Assembly: GCA_030141605.1 (NCBI GenBank)
Contig: JAQGDQ010000542.1
Location: 62,001 to 126,000 of the forward strand
Direction: 5' to 3'
Length of the DNA stretch: 64,000 nucleotides
DNA from: Tubiluchus corallicola
Lineage: Eukaryota > Priapulida > Priapulimorpha > Priapulimorphida > Tubiluchidae
The notes below the pieces were generated by a model. That model made no database searches, had not been told where the DNA came from, and was given only the letters and a program-made list of their open reading frames with translations. The position numbers and the translations under genes were made by a program. The first letter of the stretch is position 1, and each line of letters starts with the position of its first letter. Below are positions 1 to 10,497 of this stretch, piece after piece.

Positions 1-446
1 GCCCACTGGGAGAGCAGTGAGTGTGCGACATCGGGTGCCCACTGGGAGAGCAGTGAGTGTGCGACATTGGGTGCCCACTGGGAGAGCAGTGAGTGTGCGA
101 CATCGGGTGCCCACTGGGAGTGCAGAGAGTGCGACATCGTGTGCCCACTGGGAGTGCAGAGTGTGCGACATTGGGTGCCCACTGGGAGTGCAGTGAGAGT
201 GCGACATCGGGTGCCCACTGGGAGAGCAGTGAGTGTGCGACATTGGGTGCCCACTGGGAGTGCAGAGTGTGTGACATCGTGTGCCCACTGGGAGTGCAGT
301 GAGTGTGCGACATTGGGTGCCCACTGGGAGTGCAGAGTGTGTGACATCATGTGCCCACTGGGAGTGCAGTGAGTGTGCGACATTGGGTGCCCACTGGGAG
401 TGCAGAGTGTATGACATCATGTGCCCACTGGGAGTGCAGGGAGTGT
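1..446 (+). repeat. Minisatellite, about 35-36 bp unit, containing GTGAGTGTG
   Basis: About twelve imperfect copies of a unit reading GTGCCCACTGGGAGAGCAGT followed by GAGTGTGCGACAT. The unit contains GCAGTGAGTG, a good 5' splice-site match (GCA|GTGAGT). The array lies directly upstream in the intron before the alpha-2/delta exon at 601, and it runs off the left edge of the window. Overlapping open frames here are by-products of the repeat. By analogy with arrays elsewhere in this window it may copy the end of the preceding exon and its donor, but that exon is not visible. Confidence 0.9.
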
Positions 447-600
447 ACCCCAGTAAGGATGTGGCTAAGAAAAGCTTTCACCTTTCGTAATCATCTTGTA
501 AAATATCCCTTGTTTACCGATTCTATTGATTGTGTAATATCTTTTGTATAATTCCCTGTTCACATGTGTTAATACATTAATGAATTTTTTGTTCTTGTAG

Positions 601-3600
601 ACGGGAAAGTTTTTTGGCGACATTCAGCCACGCCTAATGGAAGTGATGGTGGATTCTGGGATATATACGCGGTAATCATTTTAAAAATTTTCACATTTTA
701 ACTCTTTAAGTTATTAAATTGTTGAAATTCATAAGGGTTATGTATACACATGTTATATGAACTTACTTGCTTTCTGAATGCAATCTCAGATAGTAAAACA
801 AACAATGGATTATTTTTCAACATGGTAAAGGCTTAAATAAAGAATTTCTATTTTGTTACAAGTGTCCACTTCTTAGGTCACCGTGCACAGCACTTATCTT
901 TGCTGTATTAATATGTGACTTTGTAGTTTACACTAAATAAAGTGAACTGAATTGAATTTCTTGCAGGGTTCGCATGTTTGAATTCCAAGGTATGTGCCAA
1001 GAGCAGTTCCAGGAAACTGCGTCGTCGTGTAGACCAGACAACGTAAGTTCCATGTTACTTGTTAAAGGACAAGAAAAGAGTATACCTGAAGCGGTTTCAG
1101 AAAAATCGCCTTAAAAAATTCTGTTACTTTATAGCAATTTTATGCGTATATCGTACTCGCATTGAAAGGATTTTTTTTGTTGTAATTTTAAATCTCCTGC
1201 AATACTGTTCAGACCGCGTCATTACACAACGTAAATCAGGGGAATAAAAGGAAATGTTACACTACGTTCCAAAAAAATTTCCATGCAAAATTATATTATT
1301 TAGCATTTCGCTTACCTGCTTGAAAGACTTAGGTAATTAGAATTACTTAAATGTTTTCACCAATTGATAAAATGTCTTTGACTTATCTGCAGGGTGCACC
1401 ATTCACTAACCAAAAAACGTGTTTTTAATCTCATTGACAAGCTACAGTAATGTAAAATTTTATTTTGTTAGCCACGTGTGCACTACTAATGCTCTGATTA
1501 TTTTTTTAAACTTTACTCTTTGTTATCTGAACTTGTTCCATTTGTCTTATCGTTAAAATGGCTGAGTCTACCAGTCATCTCGGGAATTTAAATTTACCTG
1601 TTTATACAGCACTACTGCCGACACAAGCCCTGTATGCAAAAAGGCAGTATGTAAGCGGTATAAAATTTCAAGACAAATTTTTTAAGCTTTATGTAAGTGA
1701 AGGATTTTCTTGTGCTTTAAAGATGCATGTAAATTAATCATGTATCTTATGTTCAAATGTTGATATTGTTAGTGGAGAACATATTAATGTCTTAGATGCA
1801 AATCTATCATAGCAGAGAAAGCCTAAACCAAGATGATATGTTCACTTTATTTATTTTTACTAAATGTTGACATTTTATTCAAACTTTAACCAGTTCATTA
1901 TCTAGCAGAATTTTGACTAGTTGCTCTTTTTTCAGCTTTTTTCTACACTATTTAGTGTTATATCCTGGCTGTGGAAAGAATTATTGGTGTAAGTGAATAT
2001 ATTTTATTATTCATTCTTCTTCTTCTTCCCAGCTTTTCCCTATGTGGGGTCGCCATTGTGAATGAGTCTTCTCCACGCATTCCTGCAGTTGACCATCTCT
2101 TCATTTATGTCTTCCCTTCCCACATGATCTTCACCGACTCTTCTTTTCAGGGGTCCATACCATCGCAATCTTGCGAGGCTTCCACTACTTTTACTGTTCC
2201 TCTGATATTATTATTTCTAATTTTGTCTCTTCTTGTCATTCCCACCATCCATCTGAACATCCTCATCTCCACCACATACATTTTCTTCTCTTCGGTCTTC
2301 TTTAGAGAAGCTGCTTCCAGTCCATAGATTAGAGCGGGTCTGACCACTTCTTTGTGGACTTTACCTTTAAGTCTCACCAACTCATTCATAGAAGGTTTTG
2401 GTGCACTTTTTACAAGCGGATGCCCTTCCTGACCCTAACTCTCCCTATTTATCCGGGCTTGGTACCGGCACTGAGTTGGGCTGGCTTGCCCCCCCCCCCC
2501 CCAGTGGCTAGGTTATATTTTATTATTCATTATTCAGCTGTTATTCTGAATTGAAGTTATTATTCAAACATGTCTTATTAGTTGTTGCTTGACTACCTGA
2601 AATATTTGATGTAGTGTTGCTGTCACCTATAGTTTTCGTCGTCTTTCCATTTTTGTTTTAGGTAGTTTTAAATCAAGATTTAAATTTGAATCTTTGAAAT
2701 TTTATAAGATTGAAATTCTAAGCTTTGACAAAAACTGCATTAACTTATCTTTAAAACATTTGACACTTTTAGGCTCTTAATTCAATACAATATATTCACT
2801 TTATGGAATGGAGGACATTTTTATACAGCGCAAGGTACAGTACTTCTTATTTTACTAATGTTAGTTGACTTGTTATTAGAAAACAAGCATTTTTTCTCTT
2901 GGGCTTCTGACATGAAATTCTGTACTATGTACAATGGTGGTTATTGTCTGCCATAGAATAATCTGTAGAATTTGTGTTAGAACGCAGCGCCCGTTCTTGC
3001 TTAACTTTTTGTGTGATGCTAGGAATCTCTAACATTATCCAATCATACTCCCAAATGTCTCATGCATTACTTGAAGTAACTTGACGCCGTTGGCACATTA
3101 TGTTTTTGTGTGTCACTTTGATTCATTAAACATGATTATCTTCTGATGATGATGATGGTGATGATAATACACAATTTTTCTCTCTTTCATGAAATTCTAT
3201 AACATAAAAACAAAAAATGGTATTATAAAAATCAGTTTTCCTTGTAAAATTACAGTGCATCAATTGTAAAATCTACTCCGTTAATACAGCATTTCTCGAA
3301 ATTTTCAACCGTCTTACAACTTGCAATGGCAAAGAATCTCTTAACTGCATAAAACTCAAAAGTGCCTATAAACTGGTAATTGATAGCAAATGATTTGTTT
3401 ATTTAGCATCTCAGTTTATCTCCGACTGGGATGGGTATGAACCGTGTCATCAAGAAATGGACCTATTCTATCTAAGTAAGGAGTTTGTGGATATGAGGCG
3501 TGACCGTATCTATGACAACTGTGCCAATTGTAAATCGAAGTAAGTGTAAAATCAAAATTCAAGTCTTTGTATAAGAATTTTAAACGTGTCATTTTGAACA

Positions 3601-6238
3601 TTCATCATTTTTTGTCACCTTGATTTGCAATTTTAATGACTTATTATATTTCAAGACACTTTAATATGGTAGTTATACTACTTTCTATTTCAAGTATTCA
3701 TTTTCTGTTGTGCAACGTCAGAAAATAACTTTCAGTTCGCATGCTTATTAAACCTAGCATTTCACAGCTTTTTTGCGACGATTGAAAATTGAGTAAGTGC
3801 AACAGTCATTACTTGATTATAAATTAAGCCTTTTCACAGTTTTACTATGAGCATGCGCAGTTGCTGTAGGTCAGCGGTTTAATGAGCCCAATGCGTCTTA
3901 CTACAACAGTCATGTGACCATATGCATGTAACTACATGTTAGTGAAACACGTGGTTATTCTTATTATATACTTACACTCGTATAGCTTTAAGCTAACAAG
4001 TTATTCTTATCCAAAAATAGCTAGCAAAATAACATCAGAAATCCACGTAAAATGAAATAAATGAAGCAAAAATTACCACCAAGAATTGCTACTAACACAA
4101 TAGCATGGGATTCGATGCGTTGTCAAGTGTAAACGAATGCATTGTTTGGTTCAGATGACATTGTTACGTTCACTTAACCCTTTCACCTTTTCATGATCAT
4201 CATCAATAACTGGAAGTGTGAAAAGGGGCCATCAGCATAAAACAGTAGCAAGTTTAGGGTAGGTAGGTGGCAGGAGACATGATAAGACCATTATAACGGA
4301 AGATAGGCAGCTGATTTTGCCATGATATCATTGTCAGACTTCACGCTTTGTTACACGTGCGTGCCAGCAGCAGACGATGCTACAAGTTTCCTGTTAATTA
4401 ACACAATTGATGCTGTCGCCTCTCTTTGGGAGGAGGAAGAATAAAATGCACAAAAAGCTACATCAGTGTGATATCAATATCAATATAAGGGGTAGGTAGG
4501 TGGAGGGGCATATAATAACACCATTATAACGCAAGGTAGGTAGGTCCTCGAAATCGGCCAAAAACTTGATATAGTTATATGTAGATAGCCCCAATGGCTT
4601 TTTCTTATCTCATGAACAAGGATTGCACACTTTCGTGTTTTAGAGTCTACAGCGTTGTGAGAATACCAAACACTAATCTCATACTGATGGCTCACGACAC
4701 CCGATGCTATTGTAATCCAAAGGACAGGCTTAGCATCGAGCCACAGCAGATGGAGTACTACGATGACATGTGCTTCTTTCGCAGAAAGGAGATTTTTCGG
4801 AAAAGACCGGCGGCGTGTTTTCCAAGCCATGCAAATGTAAGCTACTTTTGACATTGTGTTTAAAATAGTTCACAACTAGGGCCGGCTCTGCCCTAGGCAA
4901 ACTAGGCAGTTGCCTAGCGCACCACATTTTTTTGGTGGGTGCCAGATTCTGAATTTAATTCTGTGACATTTAAGTTTAGTATAAATAATAGTATAGTCAT
5001 TAGTACCAGTTGTAGATAGTACCAGTTATGGTGGTATCAGTTGTGGATAGTACAAGTTGTAGATAGTACCAGTTGTGGTGGTATCAGTTGTGGATAGTAC
5101 CAGTTGCAGATAGTACCAGTTGTGATAGTACCAGTTGTGGTGGTATCATTTGTAGATAGTACCAGTTGTGGTGGTATCAGTCGTAGATAGTACCAGTTGT
5201 GGTGGTATCAGTCGTAGATAGTACCAGTTGTGGTGGTATCAGTCGTAGATAGTACCAGTTGTGGTGGTATCAGTCGTAGATAGTACCAGTTGTGGATAGT
5301 GTCAGTTGTGGTGGTATCAGTCGTAGATAGTACCAGTTGTGGATAGTATCAGTTGTAGATAGTACCAGTTGTGGTGGTATCAGTCGTAGATAGTACCAGT
5401 TGTGGTGGTATTAGTTGTAGATAGTACCAGTTGTGGATAGTATCAGTTGTAGATAGTACCAGTTGTGGTGGTATCAGTTGTGGATAGTATCAGTTGTGGT
5501 GGTATCAGTTGTAGATAGTACCAGTTGTGGATAGTATCAGTTGTGGTGGTATCAGTCGTAGATAGTACCAGTTGTGGATAGTGTCAGTTGTGGTGGTATC
5601 AGTCGTAGATAGTACCAGTTGTGGATAGTATCAGTTGTAGATAGTACCAGTTGTGGTGGTATCAGTCGTAGATAGTACCAGTTGTGGTGGTATCAGTTGT
5701 AGATAGTACCAGTTGTGGTGGTATCAGTTGTGGATAGTATCAGTTGTGGTGGTATCAGTTGTAGATAGTATCAGTTGTGGTGGTATCAGTTGTGGATAGT
5801 ACCAGTTGTGGTGATATCAGTTGTGGATAGTATCAGTTGTGGTGGTATCAGTTGTAGATAGTACCAGTTGTGGATATTATCAGTTGTGGTGGTATCAGTT
5901 GTAGATAGTACCAGTTGTGGTGGTATCACTTGTAGATAGTACCAGTTGTGGTGGTATCAGTTGTGGATAGTACCAGTTGTGGTGGTATCAGTTGTAGATA
6001 GTACCAGTTGTGGATAGTATATTGATCAACAAATTTAAAAAAAATACGCTATCATAGATTACATTTTTGCAAGTTGTAAATTATTGATTTTTTTTAAACT
6101 TAGGAAACTGACAACTGTGGAATGGCTTCGCATACACTACAGGCTTCTCATATACTTCTGTTCTTTTCTCTATTGCTCAATCTATTTCCATATTCAGCAT
6201 TCTCACTACTATGGCGATGGCAACAGGAACCTAGGTGA
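601..6238 (+). CDS. Voltage-gated calcium channel alpha-2/delta subunit, C-terminal part (CACNA2D3/4-like), six exons, 5' end outside window
   Basis: Extracellular auxiliary subunit that promotes surface expression and gating of high-voltage-activated calcium channels. I see exons 601-671, 967-1042, 2773-2839, 3407-3539, 4644-4836 and 6104-6238 (stop TGA 6236-6238). The translation runs TGKFFGDIQPRLMEVM, then VRMFEFQGMCQEQF, ALNSIQYIHFMEWRTF, DWDGYEPCHQEMDLFY with an NCANCKS cysteine pair, IPNTNLILMAHDTRCYC, and RKRPAACFPSHAN followed by ETDNCGMAS. This order and the cysteine pattern match the end of alpha-2/delta proteins, closest in style to subtypes 3 and 4. Intron phases agree if the 2773 exon uses the GTACTT donor at 2840; the stronger-looking GTACAG at 2835 would break the frame into the next exon. 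The protein ends in a strongly hydrophobic stretch of about 25 residues, typical of the GPI-anchor/membrane tail of this family. The 5' exons, with the VWA and Cache domains, lie before position 1. A polyadenylation signal AATAAA sits at 6429-6434. Confidence 0.9.
2030..2480 (-). mobile_element. LINE (non-LTR retrotransposon) reverse transcriptase C-terminal remnant
   Basis: On the minus strand, 2147-2389 reads KGKVHKEVVRPALIYGLEAA, then LKKTEEKKMYVVEMRMFRWM and VGMTRRDKIRNNNIRGTVKV. This is the familiar stretch just after the catalytic domain of LINE reverse transcriptases that also occurs in many host-genome fragments. No catalytic YADD motif is present and the frame closes on both sides, so this is a dead 5'-truncated copy inside an alpha-2/delta intron. 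The adjacent + strand text around 2420-2475 (GCGGATGCCCTTCCTGACC, TTTATCCGGGCTTGG) resembles a very widespread retroelement motif, whose family I cannot name with certainty. A run of 12 C follows at 2490. Confidence 0.75.
3824..4232. mobile_element. Short DNA-transposon-like repeat with CTTTTCACA ends (copy 1)
   Basis: The left end reads TTAAGCCTTTTCACAG and the right end GTGTGAAAAGGGGCC, an inverted pair. The interior (for example GTGAAACACGTGGTTATTC and TGCATTGTTTGGTTCAG-like text) is found again at about 41955-42275 in the same orientation. It has no coding capacity. It lies in the intron before the alpha-2/delta exon at 4644. It is probably a MITE; the superfamily is not determined. Confidence 0.65.
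4878..4975. mobile_element. hAT-like terminal fragment (GGGCCGGCTCTGCCCTAGGC)
   Basis: The segment starts AGGGCCGGCTCTGCCCTAGG and continues with GGCAGTTGCCTAGCGCACC. This belongs to the CAGGGCCGG...GGGC class of termini, also seen at 8159, 53731 and 55969. Only one end is visible and there is no open frame. Confidence 0.5.
4985..6018 (+). repeat. Minisatellite of about 1 kb built from GTACCAGTTGTGG-type units
   Basis: Short interleaved units (GATAGTACCAGTTGTGG, TGGTATCAGTTGTA, TGGTATCAGTCGTA) repeat without interruption through most of the last alpha-2/delta intron. Higher-order blocks recur, for example the GTGTCAGTTGTGG variant near 5300 and again near 5581, suggesting later duplication of multi-unit blocks. 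The array ends about 85 bases before the acceptor of the last exon. Confidence 0.95.
6104..6238 (+). CDS. Last exon of the alpha-2/delta gene: C-terminal hydrophobic tail and stop
   Basis: The acceptor is a pyrimidine-rich run ending in TTAG at 6100-6103, and the exon continues in phase 0 from the exon ending at 4836. It encodes ETDNCGMASHTLQAS and then a leucine/phenylalanine-rich segment before WRWQQEPR and TGA. The Asn-Cys-Gly followed by small residues and a hydrophobic end is the layout used for GPI attachment in alpha-2/delta proteins. The GPI assignment is inferred, since the same segment could be a plain transmembrane tail. The exon lies just after a 1 kb minisatellite. Confidence 0.85.
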   Translation, partial: ETDNCGMASHTLQASHILLFFSLLLNLFPYSAFSLLWRWQQEPR

Positions 6239-7363
6239 TGGATACAAGATTTCTAATGTAGTATGTAATATGTAGAAGCACTATAGTTGTTCATTTTTCA
6301 GTACATTAAATAGCATTTACTATTTTTTCTTTAGAAGGTTTGGATTTGTTGAAAAATAACACAGAAATTATGATAGAACTTTTTTGCTACATAATAATGA
6401 AAAACAGTTGAGTGCTCATGTGAATAGAAATAAATGGGAATATTTATTGTGAAATCATCTTCTTCTTCTGAGAACAGTGCACAGCTTCTGCTATGAAAAC
6501 GAAAATTGGAGAATTTTTTTATTTTTAACCTTGCACACTGTCATTTTACGTAGTTGCAGATAGTAGTATCATTTCTATTCACGATTCACTATTTTTCATT
6601 GCCAAATTACTTTGTCTAAAAAGCAGTATTGCAGTTTTTTGGCAAGTAATTTATTCAAAATCAACCACAAGAGGGAGCAGCAAGCTCTCAAATTTGTATT
6701 ATCGTTCTCCCCAAATAGTTTAGTGGCAAACTAGCACACACTGGATTGTGTATAGAATAATAATTTATTTGTAAGTAATGTAAATAGTTATATTTATATG
6801 TAAAAATTTTCTCTTAATAATCGTGGTGCATTTTTGCCCTTATTTCATGTTGTTTATGTATGTAAGTCTATAACATTTTATTAAATTACCACTTTTTTAA
6901 TTATTGTCGTCGTCGACGCTAGGTACATAGATAAACTACCTGTGATTAAAATAACATGATTTGATGAATTTTATCCTTGTTGTTACTAGATGGCAGCACA
7001 ATCAGAATTTGTGCTGCCATTTATGAGAGATTCATGACAAATTGAGCGGAAATTCTTTAGCCTGCTGTATTTAGTCGGTCTAATTAATTAATCTTTACAC
7101 TTTTGTTTGTGTAATTATAGTAAATAATTCTTTTCATCGTAGACAGTGAACACAGTTTTACTGCCATCAATTTGAGCTTATCTGGTCACGTTTTTGCATC
7201 TCCATTTTATTTCTGCTTATAGCTCTTTATCATGGTGTAATTTTTCCCAGACTAATTAGAAAATATTAACTATGGCCTAAATATTAATTACATTGTTTTC
7301 TCTTAACTAATGTACCTGGTAAGAGTTGATATTATTAGAAATGTTGATTACTCTACTAAGTGA

Positions 7364-7706
7364 CTGGGGTGAGCATTCTGTACAATAAAGCGAATTCGAA
7401 TCGAATTTGTTACTTTTGATCGCGGTTCGAAACAAATTTCAGCATTTTTTCGTGATTTTCGAATTAACCAATAAAAAGCAGTCTCACAAAGATCATGCAT
7501 ATTGCTTAATTTTGTTCTGCAGCAAAAATACTGATAATTTGCTTAAAAACTGTGCTCATAAATTGTGCTGTTTCAAACGCTTCATGATAAAGAACACATG
7601 TAACTGAAGTGCTGAATTATTCGAATCTATTTCAGGTTTGAATCGAATTTGAACTGAAAAATATTCATTTGAATCGAATGAAGTTGAACATTAGATGCTC
7701 GCCCCT
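7364..7706. mobile_element. hAT-like short element rich in TTCGAAT words (copy 1)
   Basis: The left end is TGGGGTGAGCATTCTG and the right end reads AGATGCTCGCCCCTA, forming an inverted pair GGGGYGAGCAT. The interior has many GAATTCGAA/TTCGAAT motifs and the block GTTCTGCAGCAAAAA, shared with a diverged copy near 41420-41765. The terminal form resembles hAT elements. An exact 8 bp target duplication is not obvious. Confidence 0.6.
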
Positions 7707-8158
7707 ACTACTGACTGATCACAAATTTTTAAGTGAACAGAGAAATGAAACAAACAAAACGGAAAATATTGTTAGTAATTTTATTGATTATCTGTACTTA
7801 TAATCATTGTTATCTTGCAAAGGTTGAGAATTTATTTGTTTGTTTAACTATAAAGTTTTAAATACTGACACTATGTCTAAAACACCTATGTAGCTTATAA
7901 ATACAATATAAAACATAGTAAACTCAAAGCTTTCGAGTATTTCCACGAATTATATGTTCACTTATTATGTAATAAATGAAATAAAAAAGAAAATACAAAA
8001 TGCAAACCAACTTTGCGTCTTTGCGCTGTACATGGAAGTAAACAAAATCGTCTACTTTGGCCCCTAATTCTGTCGAAAATAAACGTAATCACAACTTGAA
8101 CTAAAGCTCACAACAAAACATTTGCTTAGATTAAAATAGTTTAGTTACAAAAACATGT

Positions 8159-8456
8159 CCAGGGCCATCTTAACGCATGGGCACAGTGGGCAGTTGCCCG
8201 GGGCCCCACAAACATAGGGACTGATTGCTATGTATATTGTTTGTCTGTTATAATATTCATTATGTTAGTGCTGGTTAGTCTTTGCTGTACAGCATGTTTT
8301 TTAATGTTTAAACACTGATTTTGTTGGACGTACCAATACAATAAATATATGTTTAATTTTATCGACCATTTACATCCTGTGAGTGCATTTGTAGGTAGGA
8401 GCCCCAGTGCAGTGCTTTGCCCGGTGACTATAATGTCTATAAGACGACCCTGCCCA
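8159..8456. mobile_element. hAT-like MITE (CAGGGCCATCTTAACGCATG)
   Basis: The left end is CAGGGCCATCTTAACGCATG, with GGGCAGTTGCCCGGGGCCCC just inside. The right end TATAAGACGACCCTGCCC is the inverse of an AGGGTCGTCTTATA end. It is about 300 bp and non-coding. This terminal class recurs at 4878, 53731 and 55969. Confidence 0.6.
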
Positions 8457-9119
8457 TATCTCTATATCAATAAGTTTATCAATTATAAGCTTACTAGTAG
8501 GTTACGAAAAAAATGTTAGATTTTATAAGGTAGTATAATTGCATAAAGCTGAATGAACGAAACTGTTAAAATGGCTCATTTGTAATTATAAACAAATAAA
8601 TATTCCTTTACAAATTTTTTAGCAAAAACACAAAGCAGATAGCACTACTGAAGTTACACACGTTGCCTAGCAACTGCAATCAGCTTCTAGTTTATGAGAC
8701 TGGATAAGAAAAGTGTGCAGCTTAAGACATGGTATTTCATTATGTTCTTGCTAACAAACTGTACAATGTCAATAAATACTTCAAATAAATACAACCAAAC
8801 TTAACAGTTAATAAATAGGATATAGTACTTTGGTAAAACTGCCTCAAACTTATAAATGACATTTACTTTTGATAAGATAAATGACATTTACTTTTGATAA
8901 GATAAATGACATCACTCAGCAAAAACGACCAAAAAAACAAACAAAAAAAAATCAGCTTCTCCAGTAACACAGTTTCACTATTAACACTAAACTTTATTTT
9001 CTACAAAATTCTTAGTGCAGTTACTTTTTTATCTTGTAACACACCATATTAGTGGATCAATAGTTTCTTAGTTTTCAAATCATAACTCCAAATGGGGTCA
9101 TCGGACGCATGGGTATTTA

Positions 9120-9470
9120 ATATTGTATCATCCTAGAGTGACAAGTCCCCCTGACACGACTCTTGCAGTCACTTTGCTCCATGCTGCCCTGTCACCCGCA
9201 ACCTCCCATGTCTCTGTATTTTTGATATCCACTAGCGTGTTGATAAGATCTTTTTGGGCGAAGTTAATCTATCTCAGTAGTTGTTCTTTTCTTTGTCTTC
9301 GTGTCTTTCTGTAATGCATCTTTGAAAGCTAATTTTAATGGGCTATTGTCTGATACTCGGGTAACATATCTTAACCATCTTAATCTTCTCCTTTTGATTT
9401 TAATTGATTCCCCCCTTCCTTGATTTTATTATACAGATCCTGGTTTGATATTTTCTTTGGCCATTTTACT
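9120..9470 (-). mobile_element. LINE C-terminal remnant, frameshifted
   Basis: The minus strand gives RRRLRWLRYVTRVSDNSPLK followed by LAFKDAL, and after a frame change a segment like WEVAGDRAAWSKVTARVV. This RLRW...H/Y-V-R....L..AL pattern followed by a WE.....DR..W segment is the usual end of LINE polyproteins, matching in kind the fragment at 39841-40230. There are stops and a frameshift, so it is inactive. Confidence 0.6.
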
Positions 9471-10497
9471 CCTAGGATGTTCCTGTAGTTTTTTCTTTGA
9501 AATAAATCCATTTGTATGGTTATTTAAAAATTTAAAATGCAGACGATTCGGCATGATCTCTTAGCCCAAAATTAAATGATTTTTAATATTTGTACTGCTA
9601 AAACTAATCTCTACATGTAAGAACCTAGGAAATACATTAGTTTTCCAGATGGGCCGTCTTATGAAAAGCTTACCACACTCACGTGGACCCTAAGACAAGC
9701 AAACTGAGTCTCTCCATCCTGGGCCCTACACGCACACTTTTGTGTGCAGAATGTAGGAAAGCTGATGAAATGGATCAATCTTAAAGGTACACTAGTTTCT
9801 ATTTATTGAAAAATAAGTTTAGTAGATGGTGACAATAGATGATGCAGTGCCATCTGTTGACAAAATGAATTCCGACAGTTATTATCTTTATTAAAAACTG
9901 GTGTGATACAAGCAATATTAACATCGTGCTTGCATTTTAAATAATCATTGTAACATCTACTGATTATCTAGTCGTAAAGCATAGCCTGGTCAGCAAAAAG
10001 ATGGGTGACCACCGACTACTGAAAAAACTGCTTCTGGCCTCTAGGTGGTTTCGTCCGCACAATCCACTTTGCTATTTACTTGACTAATGGAACACAATGT
10101 AGTCCAAACATTGATAAGACATCTCTGTCGTTTCAGCGTCTTGTCTTAGAGGATTATCACTCTCAATACGCTAGATGCTGGTCCTGCTACAACAATCGAA
10201 AATCAGTAGCCGCAGCCACAGAATGCTGGATCCCCGGAATCCAGCACTCAAAGGCGGCGGGGGCAGCTTACTTAGCATTGACGTTTGTGACGAAACTAAA
10301 ACCTGGCTCAAGATCAAGGACACAGATGGGCCACTGAACCAGCAGAGGTGTCTCAATCATGTTTGGCTGTGAATATATCCTGCTCCAATGAGGTAAACAG
10401 CCAGGATCAGCATTGCAAGTGAAATCACCCAGAACGAGGACTGAACCCAGGCGATGACATGCCACAATACTCTCTGAATTAACTGACTCTTTACAGG

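Larger units (their letters stand above)
6239..10497. other. Gene-free interval between alpha-2/delta and NCKIPSD 3' ends
   Basis: The two genes converge here. I see no exon with splice signals and protein similarity. The interval holds a hAT-like repeat (7364-7706), a second hAT-like MITE (8159-8456), a LINE remnant (9120-9470) and anonymous A/T-rich sequence. Small open frames at 7407-7607 and 10080-10372 lie in repeats or low-complexity sequence and lack any recognisable product. Confidence 0.6.

Noticed and set aside
1-446. CRISPR-like regular repeats
   Set aside because: The units are contiguous with no unique spacers and lie in an animal gene; they are minisatellites.
67-551. Cys/Trp-rich open frames over the left-edge array
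   Set aside because: All frames of a repeat with unit length divisible by three tend to stay open. No domain or splice context supports a protein.
4480-4927. Minus-strand frames opposite the alpha-2/delta exon at 4644-4836
   Set aside because: They are antisense shadows of the real exon, which has matching splice sites and family similarity on the + strand.
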